Positions 22,953 to 30,889 of a DNA stretch of 64,000 bases are shown here, one piece after another; positions within the stretch are counted from its first letter, which is position 1; the number at the start of each line of letters is the position of its first letter. The stretch is from an uncultured Lachnospiraceae bacterium (GTDB taxonomy: Bacteria; Bacillota; Clostridia; Lachnospirales; Lachnospiraceae), in assembly GCA_947625755.1 (NCBI GenBank), contig CANQPJ010000002.1, positions 1 to 64,000 on the forward strand, in the 5' to 3' direction. The notes below the pieces were generated by a model, which saw only the letters and a list, made by a program, of their open reading frames with translations, made no database searches and had not been told where the DNA came from. A program made the position numbers and the translations under genes.

Positions 22953-23396
22953 TTAGAAACTAAACGGTAATCCGGATTCTTCCATGCTGTCTGGAATATT
23001 TATAAATCCATCACCTACTGGCTGCGGTTCCGGATTTTGTTGCGACTGTGAATCTCCTGTGTTTCCACTTGCAGATTTACTTTCAGCAAATTCCTGATTT
23101 TCCACAACAACCTGTGTCGTATATACAGTCTGACCATCTTTGTTCTGATAGCTTCCTGTTTGAATACGACCTTCAAGCACAAGTTTTGTACCCTGATGGA
23201 AATACTTTTCAGCAAACTCGGCACTTTTACTAAATGCAATACATCTGATAAAATCTGCTGTCGGTTGACCATCTTGCTTAATCCGCCGGTCTACCGCCAA
23301 TGTATAATTTGCGATTGCCATCTGACTGTCTGCACCATTCTTATAACGCACTTCTGGATCCCGGGTTAATCTCCCCATTAAAATAACTTTGTTCAT
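22953..23396 (-). CDS. ssb: Single-stranded DNA-binding protein (element copy)
   Basis: 147 residues. The OB fold is typical from the first residue: MNKVILMGRLTRDPEVRY, then YTLAVDRR, then ADFIRCIAFSKSAEFAEKYFHQGTKLVLEGRIQTGSY. A Gln/Ser/Asn linker leads to the tip MEESGLPFSF. The usual tip is DDDIPF; here PF is kept but SF is added, and acidity is lower. It is the first gene after the L1 leader, with AAGGAGGTAG before the ATG, and would coat single-stranded DNA during transfer or replication of the element. A chromosomal ssb is expected elsewhere. Confidence 0.95.
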   Translation of the reverse strand: MNKVILMGRLTRDPEVRYKNGADSQMAIANYTLAVDRRIKQDGQPTADFIRCIAFSKSAEFAEKYFHQGTKLVLEGRIQTGSYQNKDGQTVYTTQVVVENQEFAESKSASGNTGDSQSQQNPEPQPVGDGFINIPDSMEESGLPFSF

Positions 23397-23457
23397 TCTT
23401 CTACCTCCTTATGAACCGGACAAATAAGCACTCCTCTGCCCTATAATATATTTTTAC

Positions 23458-23514
23458 AAAAAAATAAGACCGATAGCGCATGAAAGTTAAGTGCTTATGC
23501 CTCTATCAATCTCT
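23458..23514 (-). ncRNA. Conserved 5' leader hairpin L1 (57 nt)
   Basis: Begins 6 bp after the -10 box. AGATTGATAG pairs with CTATCGGTCT (10 bp, two G-T), GCAT pairs with ATGC inside, and seven T follow. First of three related leaders; see L2 and L3. Confidence 0.65.
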
Positions 23515-23520
23515 ATTGTT

Positions 23521-23549
23521 ATATTAAAATATAAATTTATATTTGTCAA
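23521..23549 (-). promoter_or_regulatory. Promoter of leader L1 (ssb unit)
   Basis: Minus-strand TTGACA, 17 bp of pure A/T, TAATAT. Near-consensus housekeeping promoter. Confidence 0.85.
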
Positions 23550-23590
23550 CAAAGAATAAAAAGTATATAATAGTGTATTATTTATAAAAA

Positions 23591-23663
23591 TTGACACAGA
23601 ATCACCCCATATTTTTTGACACAATACCGGATTTGGTGTCAAATTCGTGTCAAATTGTGTCAA
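23591..23663. promoter_or_regulatory. Cluster of GTGTCAA/TTGACAC sites
   Basis: Two TTGACACA copies (23591, 23616) face three GTGTCAAA copies (23636, 23647, 23657) spaced 11 and 10 bp, about one helical turn. The cluster lies 40-115 bp upstream of the L1 promoter, at the right end of the element. Candidate operator for an element regulator; an attachment-site role is less likely. Confidence 0.5.
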
Positions 23664-23679
23664 AATCACATTTTTGCAC

Positions 23680-23707
23680 AAAAAAAGAGGCATCTTTCAA
23701 CACCTCT
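23680..23707 (-). terminator. Terminator after the GGGtGRT gene
   Basis: Minus-strand AGAGG...CCTCT followed by seven T, about 50 bp past the GGGtGRT stop. A short stem, but the T run is clear. Confidence 0.65.
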
Positions 23708-23758
23708 CTTAACTATTTTTCTGATTGTCAAATATATCGCAATCCTTTTATTTATAGG

Positions 23759-24769
23759 CTAAAACTTACCGTCTCTTGCCGCTTCTTCAACAGATACTGC
23801 GACTGCAACAGTCATACCGACCATAGGATTGTTGCCCGCGCCGATCAGTCCCATCATTTCAACGTGTGCAGGAACAGACGAAGAACCTGCAAACTGTGCA
23901 TCAGAATGCATACGTCCTAATGTATCTGTCATACCATAGGAAGCCGGGCCGGCTGCCATATTATCCGGATGAAGTGTACGTCCTGTACCACCACCTGAAG
24001 CAACTGAAAAATATTTCTTTCCCTGTTCGATACACTCTTTCTTATATGTACCTGCTACCGGATGTTGGAATCTTGTAGGATTTGTTGAGTTACCTGTAAT
24101 TGATACACCAACATTTTCCATATGCATAATTGCAACACCTTCCTGAACATCGTCAGAACCATAACATTTTACAGAAGCACGAAGACCATCTGAATATGCC
24201 TTTTCATATACAACATTTACCTTTCCTGCTTTGTAATCATATTTTGTCTCAACATATGTAAAACCATTGATTCGGGAAATAATCTGCGCTGCATCTTTTC
24301 CAAGACCATTTAAGATAACTCTTAAAGGTTTTTTACGAACTTTATTTGCCTTTTCAGCAATACCTATTGCTCCTTCTGCAGCTGCAAAGGACTCATGTCC
24401 TGCTAAAAAGCAGAAACACTCTGTCTCTTCTTCCAATAACATTTTTCCTAAATTTCCATGTCCTAAACCAACCTTTCTGTGGTCAGCAACAGAACCGGGA
24501 ATACAGAAAGCCTGAAGACCTTCGCCAATTGCTGCGGCAGCATCAGCAGCTCTTCTGCAATTTTTCTTGATAGCAATCGCTGCACCTACTGTATAAGCCC
24601 AGCACGCATTTTCAAAACAAATTGGCTGAATACCTTTTACCATATCGTAAACATTTAATCCAGCATCTTTTGTAATTTTTTCAGCTTCTTCAATAGAAGC
24701 AATACCATAACTATTTAAAACAGAATTAATCTGATCAATTCTTCTCTCATATGATTCAAATAATGCCAT
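23759..24769 (-). CDS. GGGtGRT protein
   Basis: 336 residues. The family's name-giving motif is present as SVASGGGTGRTLHPDN. The protein is rich in Gly and Ala and well conserved in anaerobic gut Clostridia, with several Cys (PICFENACWAY, CFCFLAGHESF). Its biochemical role is unknown. It is encoded 12 bp after a NifU-like scaffold protein gene, an arrangement that recurs in this family, which points to a task in iron-sulfur or metal handling; that is inference. AGGAGGTAACGATA precedes the ATG. It is the first core gene next to the accessory element. Confidence 0.9.
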   Translation of the reverse strand: MALFESYERRIDQINSVLNSYGIASIEEAEKITKDAGLNVYDMVKGIQPICFENACWAYTVGAAIAIKKNCRRAADAAAAIGEGLQAFCIPGSVADHRKVGLGHGNLGKMLLEEETECFCFLAGHESFAAAEGAIGIAEKANKVRKKPLRVILNGLGKDAAQIISRINGFTYVETKYDYKAGKVNVVYEKAYSDGLRASVKCYGSDDVQEGVAIMHMENVGVSITGNSTNPTRFQHPVAGTYKKECIEQGKKYFSVASGGGTGRTLHPDNMAAGPASYGMTDTLGRMHSDAQFAGSSSVPAHVEMMGLIGAGNNPMVGMTVAVAVSVEEAARDGKF

Positions 24770-24781
24770 TATCGTTACCTC

Positions 24782-25474
24782 CTATTCCTTTCTTGGGTCA
24801 ATAATCTTAACAGCGTCATCAACACGGCCATACTGACCTTTTGATTTTTCCCAAGCTGTTGTAGGATCATCACCCGCTTTAATAAAGTCCGTCATCTTTC
24901 CAAGATTTACAAACTGGTAACCAATTACTTCATTATCTGCATCAAGAGCAATGCCTGTTACATAACCTTCAGCCATTTCAAGGTATCTGACACCTTTTGC
25001 CTTGGTAGCATACATTGTACCAACCTGTGAACGAAGACCTTTTCCCAAATCTTCAAGACCGGCACCCACTACTAATCCATCATCTGAAAAAGCACTTTGT
25101 GTTCTACCATAAACAATCTGTAGAAATAACTCTCTCATAGCTGTATTAATAGCATCACAAACCAAATCTGTATTTAATGCTTCAAGAATTGTTTTTCCCT
25201 GAAGCACTTCAGCAGCCATAGCCGCAGAATGTGTCATACCGGAACATCCGATTGTCTCAACTAATGCCTCTTCAATGATACCTTCTTTAACATTTAATGT
25301 GAGCTTGCAGGCACCCTGCTGTGGAGCACACCAGCCAACACCATGTGTAAAGCCTGAAATATCTTTGATTTCTTTTGAATAAACCCACTTTCCTTCTTCC
25401 GGAATTGGAGCAGGTTCATGCTTTGCACCCTTTGCAACCGGGCACATCATTTCAACTTCTTTTGAATAAATCAT
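24782..25474 (-). CDS. NifU-like iron-sulfur scaffold protein (GGGtGRT partner)
   Basis: Start set at MIYSKEVEMM because GGGAG lies at proper distance; the ORF track start is 16 codons upstream. 230 residues. An IscU/NifU N-terminal-type fold is recognisable by three spaced cysteines: GWCAPQQGACKLTLNVKEG, ETIGCSGMTHSAAMAAEVLQGKT and DLVCDAINTAMREL. In IscU these ligate a transient Fe-S cluster. The first ~40 residues and the last ~90 residues (KGVRYLEMAEGYVTGIALDADNEVIGYQFVNLGKMTDFI) are additions specific to this subfamily. Cotranscribed with the GGGtGRT gene. An inverted repeat with 14-bp arms stands just upstream. Confidence 0.85.
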   Translation of the reverse strand: MIYSKEVEMMCPVAKGAKHEPAPIPEEGKWVYSKEIKDISGFTHGVGWCAPQQGACKLTLNVKEGIIEEALVETIGCSGMTHSAAMAAEVLQGKTILEALNTDLVCDAINTAMRELFLQIVYGRTQSAFSDDGLVVGAGLEDLGKGLRSQVGTMYATKAKGVRYLEMAEGYVTGIALDADNEVIGYQFVNLGKMTDFIKAGDDPTTAWEKSKGQYGRVDDAVKIIDPRKE

Positions 25475-25522
25475 TTGAATATACTCCCTTCGAAATATGT
25501 AATAAAATTGCTCTATTGGCAA

Positions 25523-25563
25523 CTATGGACTATTTTCTCATAAATTGACAAAATAGTCCATAG
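25523..25563. promoter_or_regulatory. 14-bp inverted repeat upstream of the NifU-like/GGGtGRT operon
   Basis: CTATGGACTATTTT (25523-25536) and AAAATAGTCCATAG (25550-25563) are perfect inverted arms around 13 nt. No T run follows on either strand. Immediately downstream on the minus strand a weak promoter (TTGCCA, 17 bp, CATATT) leads to the operon, so an operator is likelier than a terminator. Confidence 0.6.
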
Positions 25564-25584
25564 CAAAAAACAGAAAATTATTAA

Positions 25585-28137
25585 TTATAATTTTATTCTT
25601 TTAATTTTTGAATAATTACCATATATTTTTCCCCCACCGTTTAATTTATACGCTCTTATTTTAAATCTGTAAGTAATTCCTTTTTTTAGTCTTTTCTTTA
25701 TCAGCTTTATTTTGTTTGGACTCTTAAAAGTTTTAATTCGTTTATATTTGCCTTTCCCCTTCTTCATATAAATCTGATAACCATTGGCATCCGCTATCTT
25801 CTTCCACTTGAGAGTTACTTTCTTTTTTGATTTTTTCAATGATTTAATTATCACTCTTGCAGGTTTTTTCACGGATGGAGCCGCTTTTACATACACAATG
25901 CATTTTGCAGTGTACTGCCCGTCTGAACTTATTGCTGATATGACAGTTGTTCCTTCTTTAAATGCAACGACTCTTCCGCTTGCTTCTACATCAGCAATCG
26001 TTGGATTTGAGGATACCCAGTTGTATTTTTTATTTGTAGCATTTGCCGGATGGATTACAGCATATAGAGTTTCAGCAGAACCGGGCTGGAGTGTTAATGT
26101 TGTTTTATTTAATGTTATTTTTGTTACATTTATTTTGACGGTAATATTACATTCTGCTTTTATTTCCGGCTGTTTTAAGGAATGTACTGTAATTTTTGCA
26201 TTACCCGGAGCCACTGTTTTGACTACACCATTTTGGCTGACTGTTGCGACACTTTCATTCGATGAACTCCACACCAGAGTCTGATATGTAGTGTTTAAAG
26301 GATAGATAGTTGCTGTCAGCTTTACCTCTCTTCCCGGTTCTACAGTATCGCTGACTTTATTTAAAATCAAATCGGTCATAGGAACCGGCTTACAATGAAT
26401 ATAGGCATAGGCTTTTAGGTTTTCATTGTCCACAGAGGATGCTGTAATAATAGCCGTTCCTTCTTTTTGTGCTGTAACCAGACCATTGCTGTCCACCGTT
26501 GCAATATCTTCATTGCTGCTTTCCCATGTAAGTCTTGTATCCGTTGCATTATTTGGAGTTACATGTGCACTAATATATACACTGTCTCCCACAAAAATAT
26601 CTTCTGTTGTATTACTGATTTCTACATTTTCTACACGGATAGGAACGACAATTTTTTCAGATGCCACTATTTTGCTGTCACATATATATTCTTCCTCTCC
26701 CGCTTTTGCGACAAGATAATAAATATATGTATTGTGCTCTAAATTTTTATCTGTATAGCTGGTTTGAGTTCCTGAATAAACTTCTATTTTTGACTGATCG
26801 ACAACTGCTCTCTCGAGAACATATTTTTCAGCATTGGCGACCGGGTTCCAGCTTGCAACGACACCATCTTTGTTTTCTGTAAGAGATACGGAAAGTTTTG
26901 GTGTATCAAGTCCTTTTGCTACAGTTACATCACATGTTTTCTTTACATTTGAATTACTTTGGGAGGTTGCAGTAATCACTGTTTTGCCAACACTTTTTGC
27001 CGTAACCAGACCATTTTCATCTACACTTGCTACATTTTCATTGGAAGATTTCCAATCAACTGCCTTATTTGCAGTATTGGAAGGATTAATTGCCACATAT
27101 AACTGTTCCGTAGAAGTTGTATCTCCCGTAAGATTTAGCTTTATGCTATCTCTACTGATATACATGTCTTCTGCAATAATTGATGACTCATCATATACTT
27201 CAAGTTCTTTAATTTCAAAACGATAATTTCCAAATACCGTTCCTTGTAACCTCAAATAAGAAGTTGTGACAGCCTTATCCAGCTTAATTGTTTTGTAATC
27301 ATTTGCTTTTCCATCACTGACATAAGCTACATCTTCCCAGCTTCCGCCATCATTAGAAATCTGTAATTTATATCCTTCCATATACCCACCGGACCATAAA
27401 ACTTTTACAGTATCAAAATGCTGCGGTGTTTTCCAGTGTAATTCGATATACTGATTTGCACGCTCCTCATGACTCCCCTGATCCGGTGTCTGCCAGATAG
27501 AATTCTTATTACCATCAATAGCATTATCAGCAGTATTTTCACCGTCAAATGCGGAAGCACCTGCTGTAGCATTTAAAGCAAGATTATCTGTTGTTTTCTC
27601 TTGTGTACTCCCCACTGTAAGCACTTCTAATTCATATAGATAATAACCATAATCCATGGCTCTGTACTTTAAATCCAGTTTTAAAAATTTTGCTTTCGTT
27701 GGAGTGAAGGTATATCTGTTTTTCCCTGATGTACCATTATTTTCAGTGGCAATCTTCGTCCAGTCACCATCTTCTCCGGTTTCTGATACATACACATCAA
27801 AAACTTTTGCACATGCTGCTTCCCATACTAACCCAATGGTGTCAATGGTATATACATCATCAAATTGAAAGAACCATTCCTGTGGATCGTATAGAGAATC
27901 GGAAGGGTCCGGTTTGTTGACAGATGCCTGCCAGCCGGTATTTTCATCCCCATCTACAATTTTTAGTGCATCGCCTGTTGAGTCCGGAATCAGAACTCTG
28001 CAATTTTTTGCCACATCTATTCCGAGTGGCTGTGCGGTCCCATAAATATCAGCATTTACCGAAATATCTAACGTAGATATTGTCAGACAAACCGATAAAA
28101 GGAAAATAAATAAGGACCTTGTTGTTTTTCGTTTCAT
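25585..28137 (-). CDS. Secreted F5/8C - Big_2 - Fn3 surface protein
   Basis: 850 residues. Signal peptide about 1-29 (LFIFLLSVCLTISTLDISVNA). Two discoidin/F5_8 type C domains (about 35-175 and 185-325; WQTPDQGSHEERANQYIELHWKTPQHFDTVKVLWSGG) that usually bind sugars. Then a Big_2 domain (WKSSNENVASVDENGLVTAKSVGKTVITA), an Fn3-like domain, three more Big_2 domains, each with the W(K/E/S/V)SSNxxxAxVxxxGxV pattern, and a very basic C-terminal Fn3-like tail (KKVTLKWKKIADANGYQIYMKKGKGKYKRIK). No sortase motif; the basic tail probably holds it to the wall. No glycosidase module is present, so it is more likely an adhesin than an enzyme. Single-gene unit. Confidence 0.85.
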   Translation of the reverse strand: MKRKTTRSLFIFLLSVCLTISTLDISVNADIYGTAQPLGIDVAKNCRVLIPDSTGDALKIVDGDENTGWQASVNKPDPSDSLYDPQEWFFQFDDVYTIDTIGLVWEAACAKVFDVYVSETGEDGDWTKIATENNGTSGKNRYTFTPTKAKFLKLDLKYRAMDYGYYLYELEVLTVGSTQEKTTDNLALNATAGASAFDGENTADNAIDGNKNSIWQTPDQGSHEERANQYIELHWKTPQHFDTVKVLWSGGYMEGYKLQISNDGGSWEDVAYVSDGKANDYKTIKLDKAVTTSYLRLQGTVFGNYRFEIKELEVYDESSIIAEDMYISRDSIKLNLTGDTTSTEQLYVAINPSNTANKAVDWKSSNENVASVDENGLVTAKSVGKTVITATSQSNSNVKKTCDVTVAKGLDTPKLSVSLTENKDGVVASWNPVANAEKYVLERAVVDQSKIEVYSGTQTSYTDKNLEHNTYIYYLVAKAGEEEYICDSKIVASEKIVVPIRVENVEISNTTEDIFVGDSVYISAHVTPNNATDTRLTWESSNEDIATVDSNGLVTAQKEGTAIITASSVDNENLKAYAYIHCKPVPMTDLILNKVSDTVEPGREVKLTATIYPLNTTYQTLVWSSSNESVATVSQNGVVKTVAPGNAKITVHSLKQPEIKAECNITVKINVTKITLNKTTLTLQPGSAETLYAVIHPANATNKKYNWVSSNPTIADVEASGRVVAFKEGTTVISAISSDGQYTAKCIVYVKAAPSVKKPARVIIKSLKKSKKKVTLKWKKIADANGYQIYMKKGKGKYKRIKTFKSPNKIKLIKKRLKKGITYRFKIRAYKLNGGGKIYGNYSKIKRIKL

Positions 28138-28249
28138 AATTCATCCTTTCCCATAATAACGGCTAAACCTTTTCATTTTAATTTTAAATCTTTTACCATT
28201 TTTTTCAACCTTTTTATGGATTGTTTTATAATTTAATAAAATGTACACA

Positions 28250-28295
28250 AAAAGAGCATCTTAATATGTGTAAATTCCACATTAAAATGCTCTTT
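28250..28295 (-). terminator. Terminator after asd
   Basis: Minus-strand AAAGAGCATTTTAATGTG pairs with CACATATTAAGATGCTCTTT and T5 follows; strong. Confidence 0.9.
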
Positions 28296-28320
28296 CATAA
28301 TTCATTATATATTACATAAA

Positions 28321-29415
28321 TTATTTTGCTTCTATATATCCTTTTGCTACAAGCAATTCTGCAGACAATACAGCTCCGCCCGCAGCGCCTCGGAGTGTAT
28401 TGTGTGACAGTCCGACAAACTTATAATCATATACACTGTCTTCCCTCAAACGTCCTACAGATACTCCCATACCATTCTCAAAATCAACATCCAGAGATAC
28501 CTGTGGTCTGTTATCTTCTTCCAGATACTGAATAAACTGTTTTGGAGCGCTTGGAAGTTCTAATTTCTGTGGTTCGCCACTGAAATTAACCATAGCATCA
28601 ATTAACTCTTCTTTTGTCGGCTTCTTTGCAAATTTAACAAACACAGCTGCAGTATGTCCGTCCAATACAGGAACTCTGATGCATTGAGTCGTAATAATCG
28701 GAGAAGCTGCCTTTACTATTTCACCATTTTTTACTTCACCCCAAAGTCTAAGCGGTTCCTGCTCGGATTTTTCCTCTTCTCCGCCAATAAACGGAATAAT
28801 ATTTCCAACCATCTCGGGCCAATCTTTAAATGTCTTTCCTGCACCTGAAATTGCCTGATATGTGGTGGCAACAACTTCTATCGGTTCGAACTTTTTCCAT
28901 GCAGTAAGAACCGGTGCATAACTCTGAATTGAGCAATTAGGTTTTACAGCAACAAAACCTTTCGTTGTGCCAAGCCTTTTTTTCTGTGCATCTATTACTT
29001 CGTAGTGTTCAGGATTAATTTCCGGAACTACCATCGGAACATCCGGTGTCCATCTATGGGCACTGTTATTAGAAACAACCGGCGTTTCCGTCTTTGCATA
29101 ATCCTCCTCGATTTTTTTAATTTCTTCTTTTGTCATATCAACAGCGCTAAATACAAAATCAACTGTGGAAGCTACAGTTTCTACCTCATTGACATTATGT
29201 ACAATGAGTTTTTTTACACGCTCCGGCATTGGAGCTTCCATTTTCCATCTGTCTCCTACAGCTTCTTCATAGGTTTTCCCTGCAGAACGAGGACTTGCCG
29301 CCAGCGTTACGACCTCAAACCATGGATGATTATCTAAAAGAGTAATAAATCTCTGACCAACCATTCCTGTTGCGCCTAATACACCTACTTTTAACTTCTG
29401 ATCTAATTTCATCAT
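28321..29415 (-). CDS. asd: Aspartate-semialdehyde dehydrogenase
   Basis: 364 residues. Reduces aspartyl phosphate to aspartate semialdehyde with NADPH, the branch point for lysine, threonine, methionine and diaminopimelate. NADP-binding start VGVLGATGMVGQRF; catalytic Cys in KPNCSIQSY; substrate-binding NTLRGAAGGA near the end. The sequence is of the archaeal/fungal-like type common in Clostridia rather than the E. coli type. Two adjacent ATGs (29415 and 29412) are equally possible; GAGAGGATAAAA precedes them. It follows a membrane protein gene by 17 bp. Confidence 0.95.
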   Translation of the reverse strand: MMKLDQKLKVGVLGATGMVGQRFITLLDNHPWFEVVTLAASPRSAGKTYEEAVGDRWKMEAPMPERVKKLIVHNVNEVETVASTVDFVFSAVDMTKEEIKKIEEDYAKTETPVVSNNSAHRWTPDVPMVVPEINPEHYEVIDAQKKRLGTTKGFVAVKPNCSIQSYAPVLTAWKKFEPIEVVATTYQAISGAGKTFKDWPEMVGNIIPFIGGEEEKSEQEPLRLWGEVKNGEIVKAASPIITTQCIRVPVLDGHTAAVFVKFAKKPTKEELIDAMVNFSGEPQKLELPSAPKQFIQYLEEDNRPQVSLDVDFENGMGVSVGRLREDSVYDYKFVGLSHNTLRGAAGGAVLSAELLVAKGYIEAK

Positions 29416-29432
29416 TTTTATCCTCTCTATTT

Positions 29433-29948
29433 CTATTTATTCATATACACTATATTTTTCTCAAAATTATAAGACAGCTTTTTCGTTGTTTCTGACTTTG
29501 ATTCAATTTCTGTTTGTTTTTCTGTATTCTTTTGTTTCTTTAAAATTTCCTGTTGTTCCTGTTCTAACTGTTTTAAATATTGATTTTTTGATTTCACCCA
29601 TGTATCTGACATACATAAGATATTTACCTGTGCCATAAAATAACAGAACATCCACACGATAATCAATCCTATCAGAGAAGAACTGGTTGTATGTTTTTTA
29701 AAAAATGGAAGCTTTTCCCTGTATTTAAAATCAGAAAGGAAAAGCAAAGGGCTAAAAAACATAATGGCAAAAAATATATATTTATATGCCATAAGTACAT
29801 AATCCATTGCTTCAAACTGATAATACCTAATCTCTCCATAGACAGAAGCTCCTATGAAAAATATCATAAATGCATAATATAACAATGCCGGTATCATTTT
29901 GTAAGATTTACCTGAACGAAATCCAAAAACTTTTATACCATCCTTCAT
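29433..29948 (-). CDS. Hypothetical membrane protein
   Basis: 171 residues. Three hydrophobic segments: MIPALLYYAFMIFFIGASVYG, VLMAYKYIFFAIMFFSPLLFL and LIGLIIVWMFCYFMAQVNILC. They are followed by a Gln/Glu/Lys coiled-coil tail (KQLEQEQQEILKKQKNTEKQ) that probably faces the cytoplasm or outside. Family not recognised. Located between tRNA-Thr and asd and probably cotranscribed with asd. Confidence 0.65.
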   Translation of the reverse strand: MKDGIKVFGFRSGKSYKMIPALLYYAFMIFFIGASVYGEIRYYQFEAMDYVLMAYKYIFFAIMFFSPLLFLSDFKYREKLPFFKKHTTSSSLIGLIIVWMFCYFMAQVNILCMSDTWVKSKNQYLKQLEQEQQEILKKQKNTEKQTEIESKSETTKKLSYNFEKNIVYMNK

Positions 29949-29992
29949 TTATTATCACCTCTAAAACAATGTATCATGGTAAATTTGAAAAA

Positions 29993-30065
29993 AGCTCCCG
30001 GCGTGACTCGAACACGTGACCTGCTCATTACGAGTGAGCTGCTCTACCAACTGAGCTACGGAAGC
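29993..30065 (-). tRNA. tRNA-Thr (anticodon CGU)
   Basis: 73 nt on the minus strand. Acceptor GCTTCCG pairs with CGGGAGC (one G-T), the D arm has GCTCAGTTGGTAGAGC, the anticodon stem GCTCA/TGAGC encloses loop CTCGTAA, and the T arm has GTTCGAGTC. Anticodon CGT reads ACG. CCA is not encoded. Confidence 0.96.
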
Positions 30066-30172
30066 ATAATGCGTTCTCTTTAATTTACTATAAGGTTCCA
30101 AAAAAGTCAATGAAGAAAGAAGTATTTACTCTATTTATTTATAATATTTATGTCAAAATAATATTTATGCAA

Positions 30173-30201
30173 TTGAATATCAGACCTTCCTCTGGTATAA
30201 T
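30173..30201 (+). promoter_or_regulatory. Promoter of the DUF5721 gene
   Basis: TTGAAT, 17 bp, TATAAT. Only six T separate the -10 box from the ATG, so transcription should start at or next to the start codon. Confidence 0.8.
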
Positions 30202-30207
30202 TTTTTT

Positions 30208-30699
30208 ATGATTAGTTTAAAGATAAAAGATATTAACAATTTTATGCACAAACTCCTTATTTCCAATACTTTTGATGATTTTTTATTATGTGATGGTGAG
30301 ATTGCCACTGCCGGAACTGTTCTCCTGAAAGGGAAAATCAATCAAAATTTCTTTGATATGGATGAACTTGCCTCCCTTAAAGATGAATTTATATATTGGA
30401 AAGAGATAAAGCATATTGCATATGAAACAATTAGAGGCAATAAAGTTCCATGTAAATTGAAACTGATTTTTGCATTGTCCAAAACAAAATATGAAGAAAT
30501 AATAAAAAAATCCGGTATGGATATTCATCCCTCTGAAATTGGCGGATTGTATATTCATATTCTTTATGAAAAGAATCAGATTGTAATTATCACAGGAACA
30601 TCCCTAAATACCTTTACAATGGATAAGACACTGGATAAATATTGGGACAATGCTGTTACTTCGTTTCTTGCGCAGCATTTTGACTGCAGTATAATGTAA
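30208..30699 (+). CDS. DUF5721 family protein, probably leaderless
   Basis: 163 residues, soluble. The opening MISLKIKDINNFMHKLLISNTFDDFLLCDGEIATAGTVLLKGKINQNFF and the block SEIGGLYIHILYEKNQIVIITGTSLNTF match what I recall as DUF5721, a family largely limited to Lachnospiraceae and without known function. The start is at position 1 of the likely transcript, with no Shine-Dalgarno sequence; the next in-frame Met (residue 13) also lacks one. Stands alone between divergent tRNA-Thr and htpG. Confidence 0.72.
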   Translation: MISLKIKDINNFMHKLLISNTFDDFLLCDGEIATAGTVLLKGKINQNFFDMDELASLKDEFIYWKEIKHIAYETIRGNKVPCKLKLIFALSKTKYEEIIKKSGMDIHPSEIGGLYIHILYEKNQIVIITGTSLNTFTMDKTLDKYWDNAVTSFLAQHFDCSIM

Positions 30700-30760
30700 T
30701 TTTCATTGATGCAGAACACATTTCTAAATTGTTATTAAAATATGAACAAAAAGTAAATTT

Positions 30761-30787
30761 TTAGCACTCTTGCAGATGGAGTGCTAA
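30761..30787. promoter_or_regulatory. CIRCE operator (HrcA site)
   Basis: TTAGCACTC-N9-GAGTGCTAA, a perfect match to the CIRCE element bound by the heat-shock repressor HrcA. It ends 7 bp before the -35 box of htpG. Confidence 0.95.
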
Positions 30788-30794
30788 TTTTTTA

Positions 30795-30822
30795 TTGACA
30801 TTTTTCTTTCTTGCGTTAAAAT
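30795..30822 (+). promoter_or_regulatory. htpG promoter
   Basis: TTGACA, 16 bp, TAAAAT, directly after the CIRCE operator, about 70 bp before the htpG start. Confidence 0.75.
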
Positions 30823-30889
30823 TGTCATTGTTGGTGATATTTACCATATATGTTTGTAAATAATTATTTAAGATAAAGGAGTGAAGATT

